From Clostridiales bacterium (GTDB lineage: Bacteria; Bacillota; Clostridia; Lachnospirales; Lachnospiraceae): a stretch of DNA of 20,784 nt. Shown here one piece after another: positions 5,798 through 13,813 of the stretch. The stretch covers positions 1 to 20,784 of the forward strand of contig JAJPYU010000095.1 in assembly GCA_021204765.1 (NCBI GenBank), given 5' to 3'. The notes beneath the pieces are model-generated. The model made no database searches. It was not told the DNA's origin and was given only the letters and a program-made list of their open reading frames with translations. Position numbers and translations under genes: made by a program. Positions within the stretch are counted from its first letter, which is position 1. Every line of letters starts with the position of its first letter.

Positions 5798-7153
5798 ATG
5801 GATCGAGTTGTAAATATTATAGTCAAATTCATAGTATGGTTTTCACGCTTTGCCCCCTTTCTTTCAAAAACAGGCCTGGTGGATTACAGAGGCTATGCTG
5901 ACAGGGAGAGTGACCCGAGGCTTCGCATACTGCTGGTGGGTTACAATGGCGCCAGAAACACCGGCTCGGATGTGAGGGTGGCAGAGATAGTAAGGCAGCT
6001 TGAGGATCGCCTGGGCAGGGAGAATGTGGAGATCTCCGTTATGACCCTGGATGAGGAGAATATTCGCTGCTATTTTGATGAAGACGTCAGGCTGATACGC
6101 TTAAGCTCCATATTTTTCCGGGGAGTGCTTAAAGCCTGCTGCGCAAATCAGGCGGCCATACTCTGTGAGGGTTCCACGCTTAAAAGCAAGTTTGCCAATG
6201 CCCTGACCCTGTATTTCTGTGAGGCGGCAGGCATCATGAGAATCCAGCACAAGCCCTGCATCGCCTACGGCTCGGAGGCCGGGGAGATGGACGCCTTTCT
6301 GGAGCGGGCTGTAAAAAAGCTCTGCCGGGATACCCGGTTTATCGCCAGGGATAAGGGCTCCCTGGAGGATATCCGCCGGCTGGGTCTTTTAGGCAGCCCG
6401 GGTACGGATACCGCCTGGGAGTTTGACAGCAGCAGCCGCAGCCAGTGGGCGCTCGCGCAGCTCTCCCGATCCGGCTGGGATGGGAAAATGCCCCTTCTCG
6501 GCATTGCGCCCATCAACCCTTTCTGCTGGCCGGTGAGGCCCTCCATCTTAAAGTGGCTTAAGGCCGGACTTACCGGGGATCACTCCAGGCAGTTTCAGCT
6601 GTGGTACTTCTTCAGCAGCTCCGGGCAGCGGGAGCAGCAGTTTGAGGCTTATCTGGATGCCATAGCGCGATCGGTCAATGAATTTACCGCAAAGCGTCCC
6701 TGCCATTTGGTAATCCTGGGAATGGAGCGGCTGGATAGGGATGCCTGCAGCAGGCTTGAGGCGAAGCTTAACAGGCCTGCAGCTGTATTTCTTTCCTCAG
6801 AGCATGACGGATACGAGATGGCCGCCCTCCTGCGGCAGCTGTCCCTTCTGGTCACCTCCAGATATCACGCCGCAGTGCTCTCAGCAGAGGCCGGGGTGCC
6901 CTGTGCGGCCATTTCCATGGATGAACGCCTGGACAATATCATGCAGGAGATGGGTATGGATACATGCCAGCTCATGCATGCAGACGATGGGAATCTGTCA
7001 GGGGAGCTTGAAGGAGCAATGGAATATGCCTGGCTGCACAGGGAGAACATACAGGATAAAATAAAGTGTCAACTCGTGAATTATAAAGACACTCTCAATA
7101 AAATGGGAGATGACCTGGCAGAGTTTCTGCTTTCACGGCAGGACAGGCTGTGA
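5798..7153 (+). CDS. Polysaccharide pyruvyl transferase family protein
   Basis: This 451-aa protein has the pyruvyltransferase (CsaB/PssM-like) pattern. After a hydrophobic N-terminus (VVNIIVKFIVWFSRFAPF) comes ILLVGYNGARNTGSDVRV at about 39-56, the G-x-x-N-x-G-D/S motif of the fold. The C-terminal half has LLVTSRYHAAVLSAEAGVPC, the conserved SRxHxxxxxxxxGxP motif. Members add pyruvate ketals from phosphoenolpyruvate to cell-surface glycans; some relatives act otherwise. ATG 5798 is chosen over the upstream TTG at 5780 because AAAAGGCGG precedes it. The hydrophobic start suggests membrane contact. It is the first of four tightly spaced genes, 26 bp before the next. The cluster lacks glycosyltransferases, unusual for polysaccharide work. 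Confidence 0.8.
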   Translation: MDRVVNIIVKFIVWFSRFAPFLSKTGLVDYRGYADRESDPRLRILLVGYNGARNTGSDVRVAEIVRQLEDRLGRENVEISVMTLDEENIRCYFDEDVRLIRLSSIFFRGVLKACCANQAAILCEGSTLKSKFANALTLYFCEAAGIMRIQHKPCIAYGSEAGEMDAFLERAVKKLCRDTRFIARDKGSLEDIRRLGLLGSPGTDTAWEFDSSSRSQWALAQLSRSGWDGKMPLLGIAPINPFCWPVRPSILKWLKAGLTGDHSRQFQLWYFFSSSGQREQQFEAYLDAIARSVNEFTAKRPCHLVILGMERLDRDACSRLEAKLNRPAAVFLSSEHDGYEMAALLRQLSLLVTSRYHAAVLSAEAGVPCAAISMDERLDNIMQEMGMDTCQLMHADDGNLSGELEGAMEYAWLHRENIQDKIKCQLVNYKDTLNKMGDDLAEFLLSRQDRL

Positions 7154-7179
7154 TATTGTAAATGTGAAGGGAGCGGCAG

Positions 7180-9963
7180 ATGAGCAAGATATTTATCACC
7201 GGGATAACAGGTTTTCTGGGGACAGAGATAGTCTCTGAGATCATGGACACTACCGATGATACTGTCTATGGCCTGGTAAGAAGCGCTTCCGGTAAGGAGG
7301 CAGCCGCCAGGCTCACTGCGCTCTGGTACCGCAGGCCCGGGCTGATGAGTAATATCGGCAGCCGCATCATAGCCATACCCGGGGATATCACCGAAGATGG
7401 CCTGGGACTTTCCGAAAAGGACAGTGAGCGGCTGATCCGCTGCACTGACTATGTCATCCACACCGCTGCCCTGATAGGGATAAGGCACAGCCGTGAGGAA
7501 TTTTGGAAAGTAAATGTATACGGGACAGCCCACGTGCTGGATTTTGCCAGGCGCATACAGTCAGACCATCCCCTTAAGCGCTTCTCCCACGTCTCCACCG
7601 CCTATGTGGCCGGGACGAGAAACGGCCTGATCACCGAGGATTTCCTTGAAAATACCGGATTTTCCAGCCTCTACGAGGAGAGTAAGTTCGAGGGTGAATC
7701 CCTCGTCGCCGGGGCCATGGATGAGCTTCCCGTATCCATTTTCCGCCCGGGGCAGATAGTGGGCGATTCGAGGACCGGATACGTGAAAAATTTTAACACC
7801 CTCTACTATCCGCTGAAACTGTATCTCAAAAAACAGACCCGCATTTTCCCCATAAAGAAGTCCATGAGGGTAAACATGGTGCCTGTGGACTATGTGGCCG
7901 GATCCGTAGTCCGTATCAGCTGTGATGACGAGGCTGCCGGAAAGACTTTTCATCTTACTGCCCCGGCCGCAGTACAGCCCACCGTGGGAGAACTGGTGGA
8001 GGCGGTGCAGGACTGGGCGAAAAAGAATATATCCATGGATCTGCCAAAGCCCCTGTTTTTCCCTGTCCCGTTTCTGGCCAGACGGGGTGCCGCCTACAAC
8101 ATGTCAGACCACAGTGCGGAGAAAAAGACCCTGCGTACAAATATCCTGGCCCTGTCACCATATTTTTCTGAGGACAAAGTCTTTGACACGAGAAATACTG
8201 AGAGCATTACAGGAGAATATAAGCCGGACTGGCGAGAGTATCTGCCCCGGCTTCTTAAGTACGCTGTCGATAAAAATTTCCTGGATGACAACAGCCGTAC
8301 AGTCTATGAGCAGATCTGTTTCTGCCTGAGAGGCCGGCACTCGTCCATAAATTATTATGATGTGACCGCCGAAGGCATGAAAGAGAGCAGCGCGGCGTCA
8401 GTGTATGAGCTTATAGAGAGCGCGTTAAGGGCGCTGCAGGCCATGGGCATAGGCCCCGGCAGCAGGGTGGCCATAAGCGGCATCAACTGCGTCAGGTATT
8501 TTATCCTGGATGTGGCCATAGGTCTGTCGGGAGCTGCCAGCGTGCCCCTGTACTATACGACCCCCGCCGATGAGCTGGATGAGCTCCTGGCAAAAAGCGG
8601 GGCAGACTGTTTCTTTATAGGGGATAAGCGCATCCTGTCCCATGCGGATCAGCTGTCTTTTGATAAAAAGATGATATCATTTGCCGATGGAGCCTCCCTT
8701 TCCGGGGACTTACGGCTGATGCCCTGGGGACAGTTTCTCAGATTGGGAAGAGACAGAGACATTTCCCCCGTGCAGGTCTCCTATGATGATATCGCCACCA
8801 TCCGTTACACTTCCGGCACCACCGGCAATTCCAAGAGCGTGGCCTTCACCCACGGGCAGCTCAGATGGATGGCGGAGACTATGGTCTCCCTCTTAAGCCT
8901 TAAGAGCCGCAGCGGATATGCCTGCTATCTCTCATTTCTGCCCCTCAGCCATGTGGTGGAGGGGATACTGGGAGCCTACACCCCCTATTATTTCGGGAGG
9001 GAATTCTCCATCTATTTTCTCAACGATTTTGACAGGCTGGCAGAGACCCTGCCGAAGGTGCGGCCCACTATCTTCTTCTCTGTTCCCAGATTCTACGAGA
9101 AGGTCTGGGATCAGCTGACAGGGACCGGGGCGGGTATGCGGTATATATCCGGAAAAAGTGAGCTGATCAAAAATATCCTGCGGCCCATACTCAGGAAGGC
9201 ACTCTTAAAAAGGGCCGGGCTCGACCACTGCGACCAGCTTATCGTGGGCTCCGCCCCTGTGAGTGAGAAGCTGCTCGCCGATTTCAGGCAGCTGGGCATA
9301 GAGATACACAATGCCTACGGGCTGACTGAGGCACCGCTTATCACGCTGAACCGGCTTGGGGAAAATGACCTTACCACTGTGGGCCCTCCGCTGCCGGAAA
9401 CTAAGGTAAGCCTGGCCGATGACGGGGAGATACTGGTGAGCGGGCCCCAGGTCGCCGCGGAATATGATGGCCGGGATGGCGACTGCCTGCACACAGGGGA
9501 CGTAGGGGAGATTACGGAAAGCGGCCATCTGCGGATAATCGGACGAAAAAGGGAGATCCTTATAAATTCTTATGGGAAGAACATCAATCTGCAGAAGGTG
9601 GAGACCCTGCTGAAAGACATACCCGGCATCAGCGAGGCTCTGCTGGTGGCAGAGGGGCGGCCCTACTGCGCAGCTCTGCTCTGGCCGGAGGATGACAGGC
9701 CTGCCCCGGATGAGGGGGCCCTTACAGCTGCCATCCGGTCTGTCAATGAGCGGCTCTCCCATCCGGAACAGATTAAGCGCTACGCCCTCATGTCCGGACC
9801 CCTTAAGATATCCACCGGGGAGCTGACGCCCAATCTGAAGCTGCGCAGAGATAACATAATGGAAATCCATAAAGAAACTATTGACGGCCTGTACGCAGCC
9901 GAATCCTCCCGGTCCGGGAGCGGAGACTGCGGGAGCACAGTCTTATTTACGGGAGCACTGTGA
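7180..9963 (+). CDS. Thioester reductase / acyl-AMP ligase fusion
   Basis: This 927-aa two-domain protein has an N-terminal short-chain dehydrogenase of the thioester-reductase/fatty-acyl-reductase type (about 1-370). It shows ITGITGFLG (6-14) for NAD(P)H and the catalytic YEESK pair (Tyr165, Lys169). From about 380 to 905 it is an acyl-adenylating enzyme most like long-chain fatty acid ligases: YTSGTTGNSKS at 543-553, FLPLSHVVEG, NAYGLTEAP, HTGDVGEI, GRKREILINSYGKNINL and a C-terminal TPNLKLRR with the catalytic Lys887. No phosphopantetheine-carrier motif is seen, and the order (reductase first) is the reverse of carboxylic acid reductases. It likely activates a carboxylic acid and yields an acyl thioester, aldehyde or alcohol. 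AAGGGAG precedes the start; its stop overlaps the next ATG. Confidence 0.85.
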   Translation: MSKIFITGITGFLGTEIVSEIMDTTDDTVYGLVRSASGKEAAARLTALWYRRPGLMSNIGSRIIAIPGDITEDGLGLSEKDSERLIRCTDYVIHTAALIGIRHSREEFWKVNVYGTAHVLDFARRIQSDHPLKRFSHVSTAYVAGTRNGLITEDFLENTGFSSLYEESKFEGESLVAGAMDELPVSIFRPGQIVGDSRTGYVKNFNTLYYPLKLYLKKQTRIFPIKKSMRVNMVPVDYVAGSVVRISCDDEAAGKTFHLTAPAAVQPTVGELVEAVQDWAKKNISMDLPKPLFFPVPFLARRGAAYNMSDHSAEKKTLRTNILALSPYFSEDKVFDTRNTESITGEYKPDWREYLPRLLKYAVDKNFLDDNSRTVYEQICFCLRGRHSSINYYDVTAEGMKESSAASVYELIESALRALQAMGIGPGSRVAISGINCVRYFILDVAIGLSGAASVPLYYTTPADELDELLAKSGADCFFIGDKRILSHADQLSFDKKMISFADGASLSGDLRLMPWGQFLRLGRDRDISPVQVSYDDIATIRYTSGTTGNSKSVAFTHGQLRWMAETMVSLLSLKSRSGYACYLSFLPLSHVVEGILGAYTPYYFGREFSIYFLNDFDRLAETLPKVRPTIFFSVPRFYEKVWDQLTGTGAGMRYISGKSELIKNILRPILRKALLKRAGLDHCDQLIVGSAPVSEKLLADFRQLGIEIHNAYGLTEAPLITLNRLGENDLTTVGPPLPETKVSLADDGEILVSGPQVAAEYDGRDGDCLHTGDVGEITESGHLRIIGRKREILINSYGKNINLQKVETLLKDIPGISEALLVAEGRPYCAALLWPEDDRPAPDEGALTAAIRSVNERLSHPEQIKRYALMSGPLKISTGELTPNLKLRRDNIMEIHKETIDGLYAAESSRSGSGDCGSTVLFTGAL

Positions 9964-10487
9964 TGAATAAGCTGACATACCGCCTGCTCTCAGGCAGGGC
10001 CGGGGCAGGACTGGAGATACGGATACTGATGAGATGCACTGCCGGAGTCTTCGGTGAAAAGATGCCAAAGGCTGCAGATTTTCCCGCCCACGGACTCCTG
10101 GAAAGATACGCCAAATATACAGCCCATGAGGCAGAGAAGGCCATACATAGCGGGCGTGATCTTAGGCTGCTTCGCAAAGAGCTCTATAAAATGGCCAAAG
10201 ACCTGGGGTTCGGGCTGCGCCGCCTGCTAAGGCCTGAGGATGAGCAGGAATGCCTTGCCATACTCATCATGATCTACCACAATATAGGCATTGATATCAG
10301 GGAGGAAAGCCCCGGAAAAATTATTGTCAAAAGATGCTATTTCAGCCATTTTTACACGCCGGAGGTATGTACCGTCATTTCCGCCATAGATAAAGGCATT
10401 TTCGCCGGAGTCTATCACGGTGGCAGGCTTAGATTTTCCCGGCGTATCACGGAGGGACACAGGGAATGCCGGGCCGATTTTAAGTAG
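9963..10487 (+). CDS. Uncharacterised 174-aa protein in the acyl-ligase cluster
   Basis: The family was not recognised. The ATG overlaps the stop of the ligase gene (TGATG), which points to translational coupling and a shared task. The protein is basic in its first two-thirds and predicted mostly helical (RDLRLLRKELYKMAKDLGFGLRRLL). A hydrophobic stretch, CLAILIMIYHNIGIDI, follows. The C-terminal third holds the features most likely to be conserved: CYFSHFYTPEVC, AIDKGIFAGVYHGG and RRITEGHRECRADF, with three cysteines and several His residues that could bind a metal or cofactor. No signal peptide or clear membrane helix is seen. A role as an accessory or thioester-handling enzyme is only inference from context. 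Confidence 0.75.
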   Translation: MNKLTYRLLSGRAGAGLEIRILMRCTAGVFGEKMPKAADFPAHGLLERYAKYTAHEAEKAIHSGRDLRLLRKELYKMAKDLGFGLRRLLRPEDEQECLAILIMIYHNIGIDIREESPGKIIVKRCYFSHFYTPEVCTVISAIDKGIFAGVYHGGRLRFSRRITEGHRECRADFK

Positions 10488-10530
10488 TACAGCGCCCTTT
10501 AAATACAGCAAAACAGAGAGGAGAAAAGCG

Positions 10531-11820
10531 ATGAAGACAGCGATAGTTATAGGTTCAGGCGCGGGAGGCGCCATGGCAGCCAAAGAGCTGGCCGGACACT
10601 TCCGGCTGACTATACTGGAGGAAGGGGCAGAGTTTAAGCCCTTTGGCTTCAATGCGGACCGCCTGGCGGGCTTCAGAAAGACAGGGCTGTATCTGGATGA
10701 GAGGATGATCACCGCCCTCTTCCCGGCCATGCGGGTACAGAAATCATCCTCGAAAATGATACTGGTACATGGCCGCTGCACCGGGGGCACCACCACCCTG
10801 GCCACAGGCAGCGCCAAACGATGTGACGAGGGTCTGGTAAAGCTGGGAATAAATCTGGACGAAGAATTTGAGGAGCTCTCCCGGGAGATACCCCTTTCCA
10901 CGGAGCATCAGAAATACTGGAATGACACCACAAAGGCTCTCTTCGAGGCCTGCAGGCAGCTGGGCTTTGATCCGGCTGTCACCGCCAAACTGATAGACTT
11001 TGACCGCTGCGTTCAGTGCGGCCACTGCGTCCTGGGCTGCCCTACCGGTGCCAAGTGGGACAGCCGCAGCCTCCTGGAGAAGAGCATATCGGCGGGGGCA
11101 ACATTAACGACCAATTGCAGGGTGACCGGCCTGGGGATAGACCACAGCGATGGTACCGTGCATACGGTTTATGCAAAGGAAAACGGAAAGAAGACCGCAT
11201 ACAGCGCCGACCTGGTGATCCTGGCTGCCGGAGGACTGGGCACACCCGTCATTCTGGAGAATTCCGGTATCAGCTGTGAGACTACCCTCTTTGTGGATCC
11301 CGTGCTCTGCGTGGCCGCAGAGTATAAGGGGGCAGGGCAGGACAAATTCATTTCCATGCCTTTCCTCATGCAGAGGGAGGGATATATGCTCTCCCCCTAT
11401 ATAGATTACCTCAGCTATTTCTTCAACAAATCCTGGCGCATACCCTCAGGGGACCTGCTCAGCATGATGATAAAGCTCTCCGATTCCGGCTTCGGGGCCA
11501 GCCGGGAAAAGAAGCCCGAGAAGGATCTGACCACGACGGATAAGGAGCGGCTTAAGGCGGGGGTGGCGGACTGTAAGGCCATACTGGCGAAAATGGGTGT
11601 GGATGAGAAGGATATGTTTTTGGGCACACTTAACGCCGGCCATCCCGGCGGGATGCTTCCCCTCACGACGGAGGAGGCGGAAAGCTTCCACAATCCCCGG
11701 CTGCCTGAGAATCTGTACATAGCGGATGCCACCATACTGCCGGAGTCCATGGGCAATCCGCCCATCTGGACCATCATGGCGGTGGCGAAGCGGGTGGCAA
11801 AGATATGCATGGGGATGTAA
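10531..11820 (+). CDS. GMC-family FAD oxidoreductase with Fe-S cysteine motif
   Basis: This 429-aa flavoprotein of the glucose-methanol-choline type has IVIGSGAGGAMAAKEL at its N-terminus (GxGxxG for FAD), VHGRCTGGTTTLATG at about 75-89, and a C-terminal block with LNAGHPGGMLP and NLYIADATILPESMGNPPIWTIMAVA. Family members oxidise alcohols, including long-chain alcohols and sterols. An unusual feature is CVQCGHCVLGCPTGAKW, with cysteines at 160, 163, 166 and 170, which looks like a 4Fe-4S site and would let electrons leave to a ferredoxin-type partner instead of oxygen, fitting an anaerobe. It is shorter than typical GMC proteins (500 or more). ATG 10531 follows GAGAGGAG. It closes the four-gene cluster. 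Confidence 0.85.
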   Translation: MKTAIVIGSGAGGAMAAKELAGHFRLTILEEGAEFKPFGFNADRLAGFRKTGLYLDERMITALFPAMRVQKSSSKMILVHGRCTGGTTTLATGSAKRCDEGLVKLGINLDEEFEELSREIPLSTEHQKYWNDTTKALFEACRQLGFDPAVTAKLIDFDRCVQCGHCVLGCPTGAKWDSRSLLEKSISAGATLTTNCRVTGLGIDHSDGTVHTVYAKENGKKTAYSADLVILAAGGLGTPVILENSGISCETTLFVDPVLCVAAEYKGAGQDKFISMPFLMQREGYMLSPYIDYLSYFFNKSWRIPSGDLLSMMIKLSDSGFGASREKKPEKDLTTTDKERLKAGVADCKAILAKMGVDEKDMFLGTLNAGHPGGMLPLTTEEAESFHNPRLPENLYIADATILPESMGNPPIWTIMAVAKRVAKICMGM

Positions 11821-11853
11821 GCAGGCTCTGCAATATCCCAGCGCTATTTAAAT

Positions 11854-11902
11854 TGCTTTTTCGTGCAGAATTCGCCTATGCCAATCTGCTTTTTCGTGCA
11901 GA
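11854..11902. repeat. Short direct repeats in a convergent gap
   Basis: TGCTTTTTCGTGCAGA occurs at 11854-11869 and again at 11887-11902, 33 bp apart, between the convergent GMC and esterase genes. Each copy can form a tiny hairpin (TGC...GCA). The gap is framed by AGCAGGC (11820-11826) and GCCTGCT (11915-11921). This may be a bidirectional end-of-transcript region; no standard terminator with a long T-run was found. Confidence 0.5.
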
Positions 11903-11925
11903 GACTGCTGTTACGCCTGCTCTCC

Positions 11926-13767
11926 TTATAAGTTATTAATCAGACTGCCATAATTCTCTCTTTTATGGGGATAGAGACATTCAGAGCAATCCTTTACGCC
12001 CTCCGGAGTATAAGTGAACGCACCGCCACAGTCATCTCCCAGGCAGTAAAGCGGACAATAGCAGAAAAGGCAGTTAAAATCATCCGGGTCAGCGCCGGGG
12101 TGGCAGGGGTAATACTCACAGGTTTTATGGGAGAAGTACTCGTACTCATTCCCGACAGTGAGCTCGAAGGGAACAGCCGGGATGCCGGCAGAATTATAGA
12201 GATTCACCCTGTACCAGCTGGTGCGGGCGAAGGAAATCTTTAAAGGGGCTTTTGCAGGCTCTGAAATCGTGAGGATAAGCTGGTCATTTTTTGCCGCCGC
12301 TGTGTATGCTAACGATCCGCCGCAACTGGTGATGACTAGTGCTTCAAGATTCCCTTTATATATGAACAGTCCATCACCTGCATTCTTAAATGTAAGTGTG
12401 ATGTGATCTCCCGCCATCTTCGCATCCGCCAGTCTCGGGGCGTCGCTTAGGAGGTACTCCCCATAGACGTGGTTCTCGGCCAGCAGTGCAAGGCGGTGCC
12501 CCACAGGTTCCTTGTCCTTGGGATGGGCATCGCACTCGGCCCCGGCGTCGGAGGCGGAGGCCAGCCAGGTGTAGGGCACGCTGTCGCAGACCTGCTGCTG
12601 GCAGCGGCGGATCTCCATGAAATTATTCTTTGAGATATCTATGAGCCAGCGGGAGAATCCCGGTATCTGCACGATGAGGAAGGGCAGCCTCTCATCATCC
12701 CACAGCCCCCTCCAGTCTCCTATAAGCCCGGTGAGCATCCTTCCATACTCTCCCGCCAGGCCGAACTCGTCGTCGCCCTCACCCTGATACCAGAGGACTC
12801 CCCGGACGGCAAAGGGTGCCAGGGGCTTTACCATATGCTCGAAAAGGCTGCCCGGTATGCTCTGGGGCTGGGGATGGTGCTCATAATCCTCATATATGGA
12901 GGCAGTGGGCTCCGGCAGGTGCAGAAGGAACTTCCCGGCTTCATAATATTCCAGAGTCCTGGGAAGTACAGCCTCCAGAAAAAGGTCAGCGAAAGGATTC
13001 CCGTGATCGTTTACCGACTTGCCGTGCTGGGCCATGAGGTACCTTTCCATATCCTGATACTCAGAGACTGAGTGAAACCAGTCCATCCAGGCCGGGCTTA
13101 CCCTCTCCACAGTCTCCCGGCTCATCCAGGCGGCGGAGATAGTGCCTCCCCAGTTGCAGCCGATGATCCCCACGGGACAGTCAAAATACTCATTTATCTC
13201 TTTTCCGAAATAATAGCCCACAGCGGAGAAATAATCCAGGTCCTCCTCAGTGGCTGAGCGCCAGAATCCCATACGGCTATAGTCAAACTCATTAACTTGA
13301 TTATCATAACAGACTTTCGGGACATCATAGAAACGCAGGGAGAAATTGCGGCAGCATCCGCCCTCCCTCTCACGATTTTTCTCATATCTCATCCAGAATT
13401 CCATGTTGGACTGGCCACCGGCGATCCATACTTCTCCGACGGCGACATTTTCTATGAGGAGGGTCTCCTCCCGGGAATCATTTGCATGCATTCCGCCGTC
13501 TGCGTCCCGGCCCTCCTTACCCTCAGGGGAATTCCCGGCTCCCTCTTTTGGCACATGGGCCGTCACCCGCAGTGTCTCCTGCTCTGAAGTCCTAAGGGGC
13601 TCCAGCTCCACTCTCCACGAGCCGTCCTTACCGGCATGGGTCTCGGCGGTTTTACCCTGTATCCCGACTCTCACCACAGCGCCGGGGACCGCCTGGCCCC
13701 ACACAGGCAGGGGCTTTTCCCTCTGAAGTACCATATTTTCTTTAAATATATCGGCTAAGGCTATCAT
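11926..13767 (-). CDS. Sialate O-acetylesterase-family protein fused to a cysteine-rich small domain
   Basis: This protein has about 613 aa. Residues 1-540 match the sialate O-acetylesterase (SGNH hydrolase) family: ALADIFKENMVLQREKPLPVWG at the start, the nucleophile block WIAGGQSNMEF, a central GVLWYQGEGD, and a late D-x-H block, DAHPKDKEPVGHRLA. These enzymes remove acetyl groups from sialic acids or other glycans. No signal peptide is seen, so it should act in the cytoplasm. The last 70 residues (11926-12138) form a separate domain: CEYYPCHPG, NCLFCYCPLY, CGG, KDCSECLYPH, the pattern of the stand-alone 'cysteine-rich small domain' family, probably metal-binding. ATG 13767 is preferred as it aligns with family starts; ATG 13779 is possible. 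It follows the MATE gene by about 35-45 bp, probably in one operon. Confidence 0.85.
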   Translation of the reverse strand: MIALADIFKENMVLQREKPLPVWGQAVPGAVVRVGIQGKTAETHAGKDGSWRVELEPLRTSEQETLRVTAHVPKEGAGNSPEGKEGRDADGGMHANDSREETLLIENVAVGEVWIAGGQSNMEFWMRYEKNREREGGCCRNFSLRFYDVPKVCYDNQVNEFDYSRMGFWRSATEEDLDYFSAVGYYFGKEINEYFDCPVGIIGCNWGGTISAAWMSRETVERVSPAWMDWFHSVSEYQDMERYLMAQHGKSVNDHGNPFADLFLEAVLPRTLEYYEAGKFLLHLPEPTASIYEDYEHHPQPQSIPGSLFEHMVKPLAPFAVRGVLWYQGEGDDEFGLAGEYGRMLTGLIGDWRGLWDDERLPFLIVQIPGFSRWLIDISKNNFMEIRRCQQQVCDSVPYTWLASASDAGAECDAHPKDKEPVGHRLALLAENHVYGEYLLSDAPRLADAKMAGDHITLTFKNAGDGLFIYKGNLEALVITSCGGSLAYTAAAKNDQLILTISEPAKAPLKISFARTSWYRVNLYNSAGIPAVPFELTVGNEYEYFSHKTCEYYPCHPGADPDDFNCLFCYCPLYCLGDDCGGAFTYTPEGVKDCSECLYPHKRENYGSLINNL

Positions 13768-13813
13768 TTCATTTACCATCCCTGTTCACATATTTACAAC
13801 TGATTCCTGACAA

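Noticed and set aside
9205..9870. 221-aa minus-strand open frame
   Set aside because: It lies wholly inside the acyl-AMP ligase, whose motifs are intact in the plus frame; composition fits a shadow frame.
10227..10901. 224-aa minus-strand open frame
   Set aside because: It overlaps the coupled 174-aa gene and the start of the GMC gene, both with ribosome sites and, for the latter, clear motifs; the reverse product is low-complexity.
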